Positions 1 through 5,064 of a stretch of DNA of 6,389 nt are shown in pieces. The DNA comes from Bacillota bacterium. Its GTDB lineage: Bacteria; Bacillota; Clostridia; Lachnospirales; Lachnospiraceae. Under the pieces are notes generated by a model. The model did no database searches and was not told the origin of the DNA. It worked only from the letters and a program-made list of their open reading frames with translations. The stretch's first letter is position 1. Each line of letters opens with the position of its first letter. The stretch lies in assembly GCA_023460575.1 (NCBI GenBank), contig JAEWPQ010000225.1:1-6389 (forward strand), given 5' to 3'. Position numbers and translations under genes: made by a program.

Positions 1-529
1 CGAAATTCCAGATAGCCTTGATGCCTGCCCTTACAAGACGGTCTGCAATTTCCGGTGCCTTGGTCTTTGGTATGGTCAGGGCTGCAATCTGAACATCATT
101 ATCTTTTACAAACTGTTCCAGATCATCCACGCTTCGGATCTCAATTCCGCGAACAACCAGACCGATCAGACGTGGATTGATATCAAACATTCCCTTGATT
201 AAAAAACCACGCTTTTCGAAATTTGCATAATTTGCAATCGCCTGTCCTAAATTGCCTGCGCCAATAATCACTAAATTGTGCTGTCTGTCAATTCCTAATA
301 TCTTGGCTATCTCTGTATATAAGTATTTCACATTATATCCATAACCCTGCTGTCCGAATCCGCCAAAATTATTGAGATCCTGGCGTATCTGAGAAGCGGT
401 TACTTTCATTCGCAAACTCAGCTCATTAGAAGATATCCGTTCCACTCCATCCTCCATAAGTTCTCCCAGATGACGATAATATCTGGGAAGCCTGGCAATC
501 ACTGCTTTTGAAATTTCTTTATCTGCCAC
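1..529 (-). CDS. rex: Redox-sensing transcriptional repressor Rex (3' end outside window)
   Basis: Rex senses the NADH/NAD+ ratio and represses fermentation and NADH-reoxidising genes when NADH is low. The 176 visible residues hold an N-terminal winged helix (about 1-75), with the family-typical stretch ending in RQDLNNFGGFGQQGYGY at residues 49-65. A Rossmann NAD-binding fold follows, with GAGNLGQA at residues 90-97. The family is usually about 210-215 aa, so roughly 35-40 residues, including the C-terminal domain-swap helix, lie off the left edge. The start is GTG at 527-529. The Shine-Dalgarno AGAAGGTGA (534-542) favours it, and an out-of-frame ATG overlaps it. The gene is divergent from an ABC-F gene; rex near ydiF-like ABC-F genes is also known from Bacillus. 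Family assignment is very secure, the start fairly secure. Confidence 0.96.
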   Translation of the reverse strand, partial: MADKEISKAVIARLPRYYRHLGELMEDGVERISSNELSLRMKVTASQIRQDLNNFGGFGQQGYGYNVKYLYTEIAKILGIDRQHNLVIIGAGNLGQAIANYANFEKRGFLIKGMFDINPRLIGLVVRGIEIRSVDDLEQFVKDNDVQIAALTIPKTKAPEIADRLVRAGIKAIWNF

Positions 530-566
530 ATCTTCACCTTCTTTTACTTAGAATTAAACTAACACC

Positions 567-595
567 ATTATAACTGCGTGATAAAATAATGTCAA
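567..595 (-). promoter_or_regulatory. Consensus sigma-A promoter of rex
   Basis: Read on the minus strand this is TTGACA (590-595), a 17-base spacer and TATAAT (567-572), a perfect match to the vegetative consensus. Transcription would begin near 560, leaving about 30 bases of leader before the GTG start. A weak inverted repeat TTAG..CTAA (548-562) lies just downstream of the expected start point and could be an operator, but it matches the clostridial Rex site poorly. Confidence 0.85.
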
Positions 596-616
596 ACGAG
601 TTTTACGATTGTATCC

Positions 617-645
617 TTGAAAAATAAATGGACCTATATTATACT
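617..645 (+). promoter_or_regulatory. Sigma-A promoter of the ABC-F gene
   Basis: TTGAAA (617-622), a 17-base spacer and TATACT (640-645) give five of six matches in each hexamer. The expected start near 652 leaves a leader of only about 30 bases. That is too short for the uORF/attenuator leaders typical of antibiotic-inducible ABC-F resistance genes, so constitutive expression is likely. Confidence 0.8.
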
Positions 646-683
646 GGTACTATTGTCCCATTTTATTCAGGAGGAAAGAAACC

Positions 684-2597
684 ATGATTCTCTCATGCAG
701 CAATATCTGCAAAGCATTTGGCACCAACGAAGTGATTAAGCACGCTTCCTTTCATATAGAAGACCATGAGAAAGCCGCCATTGTAGGAATTAACGGAGCA
801 GGCAAATCCACTCTGTTAAAGATGATTATCGGTGAACTTGCGGCCGACGAAGGAGAGGTGGTCATATCCAAAGGGAAAACCTTAGGCTATTTGTCACAGC
901 ACCAGGATTTATCCGGAGACCGTACCGTCTATGAAGAAGTACTGGAAGTGAAACGTCCGCTTATGGATATGGAAGCAAAGATCCGTAAGCTGGAGATGGA
1001 TATGAAACATGCCTCCGGTGATGAACTGACGGAGATGCTCACCGTTTACAGCCGCCTAAACCATGAATTTGAGCTTCTAAACGGCTACGCCTATCAAAGT
1101 GAGGTCACGGGCGTATTAAAGGGTCTGGGCTTTACAGAAGAAGATTTCCAAAAGCCGGTATCCGCTCTCTCCGGCGGCCAGAAAACCCGTGTTGCCTTAG
1201 GACGTCTTCTCCTTACAAAGCCGGATATTATCCTGCTTGATGAGCCAACCAACCATCTGGACATGGATTCTATCGCCTGGCTGGAGGGATACTTAATTAA
1301 TTATGACGGAAGCGTTATAATCGTGGCCCATGACCGGTATTTTTTAAACCGGGTGGTTACTAAGATTATTGAGCTGGACAATGGCATTTTATCCGTATAC
1401 CAGGGAAACTATACGGAATACAGCGGGAAAAGGGCCATGATCCGGGAGGCAAAGATGAAGGCCTACTTAAACCAGCAGCAGGAAATTAAACATCAGGAGG
1501 AAGTCATTGCAAAATTAAAATCGTTTAACAGGGAAAAATCCATACGCCGGGCAGAAAGCCGGGAAAAGATGCTGGACAAGATCGAACTGCTTGAAAAGCC
1601 TGCCGAAGTCAATGATGAGATGCGTATACAGCTGGAGCCTAATGTAATCAGCGGAAATGATGTTTTGACAGTTAGGGACTTAAAAAAGTCCTTTGGAGAT
1701 AATCTCCTGTTCGACCATATTGGGTTTGAAATCAAACGCGGAGAACGGGTTGCCATCATCGGCGGCAACGGTACCGGAAAAACCACGATACTTAAGATAT
1801 TAAACGGGATTCTTAAACCTGATCAGGGTGAAGTTTCCCTGGGTTCCAAGGTACATATCGGCTATTATGACCAGGAGCACCAGGTGCTTCATATGGAGAA
1901 GACTTTATTTGATGAACTTCAGGATACCTATCCATTCATGAACAACACCCAGATCCGCAATATTCTGGCTGCCTTTCTCTTTACTGGAGATGACGTATAC
2001 AAGCGAATCAAGGATTTAAGCGGAGGCGAACGGGGACGGGTATCTCTGGCAAAGCTTATGCTTTCCGAAGCCAATTTTCTGATCCTTGACGAGCCGACCA
2101 ACCATTTGGATATTACATCTAAGGAGATACTGGAAGGTGCCCTTGTCAATTATACAGGTACTGTTCTTTACGTATCTCATGACCGTTATTTTATCAATAA
2201 AACTGCCACACGGATTCTGGATCTGACCAGCCAGACTCTTGTTAATTATATCGGTAATTATGATTATTACCTGGAAAAAAAAGATATCATGACTGGTCTC
2301 ATAAAACCTGGGGCAGAAGCCTCTCCTGAGACCAGCGAGGAGGTATCCGGGATCAAGCTTGACTGGAAGGCCCAAAAGGAAGAGCAGTCCAGGATCCGCA
2401 AGCGTCAGAATGAACTGAAGAAAACGGAAGAAGAAATACACAGACTGGAAACCAGGGACGGGGAAATCGATGAATTGCTTGTAAGGGAAGAGATCTTCAC
2501 AGACGTTCCAAAACTTTTGGAGTTAAACCAGGAAAAAGAAACGATCAGCAAACGTCTGGAGGAACTTTACGAACTGTGGGGGGAGCTGGCTGAATAA
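684..2597 (+). CDS. ABC-F family translation-factor ATPase, YdiF-like
   Basis: This is a soluble ABC-F protein of 637 aa. Such proteins bind the ribosomal E site and help stalled or poorly reacting complexes. Two ABC domains are intact. The first has Walker A GINGAGKST (35-43), signature LSGGQ (162-166), Walker B with catalytic E187, and switch H216. The second has Walker A GGNGTGKTT (360-368), signature LSGGER (445-450), Walker B with E470, and H499. The charged helical linker that reaches the peptidyl tRNA lies at about 250-305. A charged C-terminal coiled coil lies at about 560-637. There are no membrane segments. Length and C-terminal extension fit YdiF-type members, and the location next to rex agrees. 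ATG follows AGGAGG (669-674) by nine bases. The linker is of ordinary length, so I do not call it a resistance factor. Subgroup assignment is an inference. Confidence 0.95.
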   Translation: MILSCSNICKAFGTNEVIKHASFHIEDHEKAAIVGINGAGKSTLLKMIIGELAADEGEVVISKGKTLGYLSQHQDLSGDRTVYEEVLEVKRPLMDMEAKIRKLEMDMKHASGDELTEMLTVYSRLNHEFELLNGYAYQSEVTGVLKGLGFTEEDFQKPVSALSGGQKTRVALGRLLLTKPDIILLDEPTNHLDMDSIAWLEGYLINYDGSVIIVAHDRYFLNRVVTKIIELDNGILSVYQGNYTEYSGKRAMIREAKMKAYLNQQQEIKHQEEVIAKLKSFNREKSIRRAESREKMLDKIELLEKPAEVNDEMRIQLEPNVISGNDVLTVRDLKKSFGDNLLFDHIGFEIKRGERVAIIGGNGTGKTTILKILNGILKPDQGEVSLGSKVHIGYYDQEHQVLHMEKTLFDELQDTYPFMNNTQIRNILAAFLFTGDDVYKRIKDLSGGERGRVSLAKLMLSEANFLILDEPTNHLDITSKEILEGALVNYTGTVLYVSHDRYFINKTATRILDLTSQTLVNYIGNYDYYLEKKDIMTGLIKPGAEASPETSEEVSGIKLDWKAQKEEQSRIRKRQNELKKTEEEIHRLETRDGEIDELLVREEIFTDVPKLLELNQEKETISKRLEELYELWGELAE

Positions 2598-2641
2598 AAT
2601 AACGGGAAAGCTGATTTTAACAGCTTTCCCGTTATTTTATT
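2593..2641. terminator. Bidirectional intrinsic terminator between convergent genes
   Basis: A perfect 21-bp stem (2593-2613 with 2621-2641) encloses a 7-base loop, ATTTTAA. The GC-rich core is AACGGGAAAGCTG. The outer arm pairs are A/T rich, supplying U-tracts in both directions. The hairpin contains the ABC-F stop codon (2595-2597) in its left arm and the stop codon of the minus-strand ORF (2637-2639) in its right arm. It therefore serves both units. Confidence 0.92.
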
Positions 2642-2912
2642 TGTCATTTAAAAACTTTTGGTCCTTCATTGTTGGATAAACATCAGGAAAATAAACATTC
2701 TGATAGATTCCTGAGGTATATTTACTCCAGTTCCTCTCCTGTTCTCGGCCCACTTCTTTTAAGTAATCTTCCATCTCCTTATCGTACCGGTCAATAGCTT
2801 CTTTCATTCCATCTTTGTGGTAAGCTTCATCGTGACGGAATGTTGAAAATGGAAGTCTTGGTTTTTTATGAGATTTGTCCTTTGGATAACCTACTGCAAG
2901 CCCTCCTTTCAT
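2637..2912 (-). pseudogene. C-terminal remnant of an NfsA/NfrA-type NAD(P)H-flavin oxidoreductase
   Basis: The 91-aa ORF matches the tail of NfsA/NfrA nitroreductase-superfamily proteins. It has GLAVGYP at residues 4-10 (family G-L-x-x-G-[YW]-P), KPRLP at 17-21, then H-D-E-A-Y, a YDKEMEDYL helix and NWSKY near residue 62. These features follow the order and spacing of the C-terminal third of about 250-aa enzymes such as E. coli NfsA. The roughly 160 N-terminal residues that form most of the FMN-binding core are missing. A stop codon lies directly before the ATG, and only 20 bases separate it from the DUF1304 gene, so there is no room for the rest. No Shine-Dalgarno precedes the ATG; an AAAGGAGGG lies inside codons 2-4 instead. 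It is co-oriented with the DUF1304 gene and could be co-transcribed. I judge it a deletion remnant. A short functional protein is possible but less likely. Confidence 0.7.
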
Positions 2913-2932
2913 TTAAATAATTATCACACATT

Positions 2933-3298
2933 CTACCTGGATACCAGCAAGATGAAAAGTGCCAGAATTGCAGGCAGCGCCTGTTTAAAAAAAATAGTCT
3001 TCGATGAAGTCAGTGCCCCATATACTCCTGCAATAATTACACAGGAAAGAAAAAAGGCGGAAATTCTGACTGCCCATATTGCATTTCCCACAAGCAAAGA
3101 CCATATGAGGCCCGCAGAAAGAAATCCATTATACAACCCCTGATTTGCCGCTAATACTCTTGTTTCCTCAAAGAATGAGGGTTCAAAAGCAGGTAACATC
3201 TTTTTACCAGCTGTCTTCCAGGCAAACATCTCCATCCATAAAATGTATAAGTGTTCTGCCGCTATTAACAGAACAAGAATACGGGGAAATAATTCCAT
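2933..3298 (-). CDS. DUF1304 family membrane protein
   Basis: This 121-aa integral membrane protein has four predicted hydrophobic helices, at about residues 5-24, 52-70, 73-95 and 104-119. It carries the two DUF1304 signatures: EHLYILWMEMFAW (15-27), closing the first helix, and ANQGLYNGFLSAGLIW (51-66), opening the second. Length matches the family, whose biochemical function is not known to me. The ATG start has AAGGAG (3306-3311) seven bases upstream and its own promoter at 3350-3378. It is the first gene of a unit whose second ORF is an oxidoreductase fragment starting 20 bases after the TAG stop. That pairing may once have been functional, but the fragment says nothing firm about DUF1304. 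The gene looks intact. Confidence 0.9.
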   Translation of the reverse strand: MELFPRILVLLIAAEHLYILWMEMFAWKTAGKKMLPAFEPSFFEETRVLAANQGLYNGFLSAGLIWSLLVGNAIWAVRISAFFLSCVIIAGVYGALTSSKTIFFKQALPAILALFILLVSR

Positions 3299-3327
3299 TG
3301 ATTTTCTCCTTTCTATATTGTAAAATT

Positions 3328-3352
3328 TAATTTTATAAAATATAATTTTATA
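3328..3352. repeat. AT-rich palindrome and direct repeat at the DUF1304 transcription start
   Basis: TAATTTTATA occurs twice, at 3328-3337 and 3343-3352, with a 15-base period. The perfect 12-bp palindrome ATTTTATAAAAT spans 3330-3341. The expected transcription start on the minus strand is near 3343, so these elements cover the start and overlap the -10 box. That is a typical repressor position. AT-rich sequence produces such patterns by chance, so operator function is only a suggestion. Confidence 0.4.
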
Positions 3353-3378
3353 TTATTATATTTTTACTGTTTTGTCAA
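3350..3378 (-). promoter_or_regulatory. Promoter of the DUF1304 unit
   Basis: On the minus strand TTGACA (3373-3378) matches the -35 consensus perfectly. A 17-base spacer leads to TAATAT (3350-3355) as -10. The surrounding 60 bases are extremely AT rich. The start would lie near 3343, giving a leader of about 45 bases ending in a good AAGGAG ribosome site. Confidence 0.75.
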
Positions 3379-3400
3379 CCTGTTTTTAAATGAACGAAAA

Positions 3401-3454
3401 AGCAGAGCCGAACCAGCATAATCCCTATAGCAGCACGATCAATGTCTGCTATAG
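3401..3454 (-). terminator. Probable terminator of the cell-wall-binding protein gene, with two alternative stems
   Basis: Downstream of the stop at 3469, CTATAGCAG (3425-3433) and CTGCTATAG (3446-3454) form a perfect 9-bp stem with a 12-base loop. No U-tract follows it directly. A competing pairing of TCTGCT (3445-3450) with AGCAGA (3401-3406) would be followed on the minus strand by a run of five T, as an intrinsic terminator requires. The two stems exclude each other. Termination here is likely; the precise fold is uncertain. Confidence 0.45.
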
Positions 3455-3468
3455 AAACTATTTGTGAT

Positions 3469-4548
3469 TCAACTCTGTCCGTATAATATCTTTTTTAAAA
3501 TCTGAGTCACTTCCGGTACTGACGCTTCCATCTCTGACCTTGTTGAAGCACTTTCCAAATATACTGCAGCCAGCTTTCCGAAATAAAATTTCATATCGTC
3601 CGAATAATAATCGGGTATAGAAACATATTCCTCCACTAATGCTTTACTCATTGATAAATCTGTGGCTTCCTGGCTTTTCCCGTCATAGCAGCCATATTCA
3701 TACCCGATAAATTCACAAAATGCCTCCGTAAGATCAGAAGGATTACAGATTTTTATTTTTTTATAGGTAGTATCAAGCGTATGGCAGACATAATAAACTC
3801 CGCTTCCGGTATTGGGGGCAGAAAAATAACGTTTGTCCGGATAATAAAGAATCTTCCAGCCTTTATCTGTAAATCGCTTCACCCAGTCTCTTGGCAGATT
3901 CTTGGACGCTTCAGTAAACGCCTCCTTTACCTCGGCGGAAACCGCAGAACTGTTCTTTTTGCTTTCGATTATAATATCAAAATCTTTGTTTCTGTTACCA
4001 GTTTCATCCATATAAGACAGCCCAACATACTGATTGGCTGCCATCTGACCGTTATCAAAGAAATAATACCTTCCTCCTGTAACATACTTATAGCCGGAAC
4101 AAGCCATCTCTCCTTTTGTTGAAAACCAGTACCAGCTTCCGTCCTGATCGTGAAACCAGCCTTTTTGTGCAGTTCCATCTTCATTATAATAATGCCATCT
4201 TTCCTCTTCATCGTTATAACACCAGCCAAGCTGAAGTTCTCCGCTTTCTAAAAATAGATAATCCATACCACGGATTCTTGTCCAGTCCGTACTCATATAT
4301 CCATCAAAGCCGAAATAATACCAGCTTCCGTTAATTTTCTCCCAGCAGTTCTTTTTATAGGTCCCATCCTCTTTTATAAATTTCCAGCCTCCAAAATCTT
4401 CCTTCCACTGCCAGTCCTTAGAGGCTTCCTGCTGATTACAGGCGCTGCTCTGCTCCTGCCCGTTTTCTTCTGCAGCCCTGGAACTCGTCGCGGTTCCCAT
4501 ACTCAGGATGATTCCTGCTGAAATAACTGTTAACCATCTTTTCCCCAA
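3469..4548 (-). CDS. Secreted cell-wall-binding-repeat protein with degenerate ATLF-like peptidase domain
   Basis: This 359-aa exported protein begins with a signal peptide: K3/R4, a hydrophobic core at 5-20 and likely cleavage after SRA at residue 25. Residues about 46-175 hold about six degenerate aromatic wall-binding repeats (pattern GSWYYF..DG.....GW), which typically bind the envelope. Residues about 190-359 resemble anthrax-lethal-factor-like zinc peptidase domains. LP..W...F...GWKI lies at 218-233, EAFCEFIG at 275-282 falls where HEFGHYIG-type motifs occur, and FYFGKLAAVYL at 321-331 falls where EYFAEAF motifs occur, followed by a proline-containing C-terminal helix. The zinc-binding residues appear replaced by E275, E279 and K325, so it is probably non-catalytic. 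Eight cysteines are unusual for such a protein. The start is TTG, with AAGGAG (4561-4566) a rather long 12 bases upstream; an in-frame TGA just before excludes longer forms. It stands alone, divergent from a small membrane protein. Confidence 0.85.
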   Translation of the reverse strand: MGKRWLTVISAGIILSMGTATSSRAAEENGQEQSSACNQQEASKDWQWKEDFGGWKFIKEDGTYKKNCWEKINGSWYYFGFDGYMSTDWTRIRGMDYLFLESGELQLGWCYNDEEERWHYYNEDGTAQKGWFHDQDGSWYWFSTKGEMACSGYKYVTGGRYYFFDNGQMAANQYVGLSYMDETGNRNKDFDIIIESKKNSSAVSAEVKEAFTEASKNLPRDWVKRFTDKGWKILYYPDKRYFSAPNTGSGVYYVCHTLDTTYKKIKICNPSDLTEAFCEFIGYEYGCYDGKSQEATDLSMSKALVEEYVSIPDYYSDDMKFYFGKLAAVYLESASTRSEMEASVPEVTQILKKILYGQS

Positions 4549-4590
4549 GAATACTCAGCACTCCTTCCACGCCGTCTGTAAATCTGTAAT

Positions 4591-4619
4591 CTATTAAAAG
4601 TTTACTATATTTCCAGCAA
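4591..4619 (-). promoter_or_regulatory. Weak candidate promoter of the cell-wall-binding protein gene
   Basis: The best sigma-A-like pair on the minus strand is TTGCTG (4614-4619), a 17-base spacer and TAATAG (4591-4596). The match is mediocre, and TATAGT (4603-4608) is an alternative -10 with no good -35. The gene may depend on an activator or another sigma factor. A start near 4584 would leave a leader of about 35 bases. Confidence 0.3.
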
Positions 4620-4671
4620 AATGTACAGTTTACAAAATCTGAACTTTTTGTGAAGTTTTCCCAAACTTTTC

Positions 4672-4700
4672 TTCCCATTCTTTCAGTTTTGGGATATAAT
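4672..4700 (+). promoter_or_regulatory. Promoter of the 75-aa membrane protein gene
   Basis: A perfect -10, TATAAT (4695-4700), lies 17 bases after TTCCCA (4672-4677), a four-of-six -35. The start near 4707 would leave about 33 bases of leader. Its position excludes the longer reading of the downstream ORF that begins at 4650. Confidence 0.6.
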
Positions 4701-4725
4701 AAAAATCAGTATGTTTTTCAGAAAG

Positions 4726-4730
4726 AGAGG
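4726..4730 (+). promoter_or_regulatory. Ribosome binding site that fixes the start at 4740
   Basis: AGAGG within GAAAGAGAGG lies nine bases before ATG at 4740. The upstream in-frame ATG at 4650 lies before the promoter. The site therefore supports the 75-aa form, not a 105-aa form. Confidence 0.65.
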
Positions 4731-4739
4731 TTTTTCCCC

Positions 4740-4967
4740 ATGAAATGGAAACGTGCCCTGGCGGTTATCGGTGTGGTACTGATCTGCTCCCTGTATCTCA
4801 TTGCGCTAATATCTGCATTTTCTCATAGTGCGGAATCAAAGAATTGGCTGATGGCAGCAATTTATTCCACCGTTGTTATTCCAGTATTTTTATATGCCTC
4901 ACAACTTGTTGTCCGAGTCATAAGACCGGAGGATAAACATAACGATACCACAAACAAAGAACAATAA
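4740..4967 (+). CDS. Small two-helix membrane protein of unknown function
   Basis: This 75-aa protein has a basic N-terminus (MKWKR), a first hydrophobic helix at about 6-27, a short polar loop (HSAESKNW) and a second helix at about 37-60. It ends in a charged hydrophilic tail, RPEDKHNDTTNKEQ. The topology suggests both ends face the cytoplasm, with a short external loop. I do not recognise a named family. The start at 4740 is chosen because a promoter and ribosome site lie immediately upstream; the in-frame ATG at 4650 would place the promoter inside the gene. It is monocistronic, divergent from the wall-binding protein gene and convergent with purA, with a terminator starting right after its stop. 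Codon use and hydrophobic pattern look like a real gene. The function is unknown. Confidence 0.75.
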   Translation: MKWKRALAVIGVVLICSLYLIALISAFSHSAESKNWLMAAIYSTVVIPVFLYASQLVVRVIRPEDKHNDTTNKEQ

Positions 4968-4970
4968 AAT

Positions 4971-5028
4971 AAGCAGAGACAATAGGATTATTAATCCTAC
5001 TGCTCTGCTTAAAGTAATTTTCTTTTTA
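4971..5028. terminator. Bidirectional terminator between the small membrane protein gene and purA
   Basis: An outer 8-bp stem AAGCAGAG/CTCTGCTT (4971-4978 with 5003-5010) encloses an inner 7-bp stem TAGGATT/AATCCTA (4983-4989 with 4993-4999), separated by a small internal loop. The plus-strand side is followed by the T-rich TAATTTTCTTTTT. On the minus strand the stem is followed by ATTTTATTG, so it can also end purA transcription. Confidence 0.8.
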
Positions 5029-5064
5029 GTTCAATCCCGTACAGATAAAAAACTACAAATCATC

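Noticed and set aside
2016..2441. 141-codon minus-strand ORF inside the ABC-F gene.
   Set aside because: It is antisense to highly conserved ABC motifs and C-terminal helices, with no own ribosome site or recognisable domain; it is a shadow.
684..2597. ABC-F gene as an antibiotic-resistance determinant.
   Set aside because: The interdomain linker is of ordinary length, the leader is too short for an attenuator, and the location beside rex fits a housekeeping YdiF-like factor.
2868..3330. Plus-strand ORFs opposite the DUF1304 gene.
   Set aside because: The minus strand carries clear DUF1304 motifs and a promoter; the opposite frames have neither.
3600..4425. Repeat structure in the wall-protein gene considered as a DNA repeat array.
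   Set aside because: The periodicity is in the protein (degenerate aromatic repeats); the DNA units differ and there are no CRISPR-like identical repeats.
4436..4678. 80-codon minus-strand ORF overlapping the start of the wall-protein gene.
   Set aside because: It runs in another frame across the leader and signal-peptide region, has no recognisable domain, and competes with a gene that has a clear signal peptide and repeats.
4650..4739. Longer 105-aa version of the small membrane protein.
   Set aside because: The extra 30 codons cover the TATAAT promoter and ribosome site, so they would precede the transcript start.
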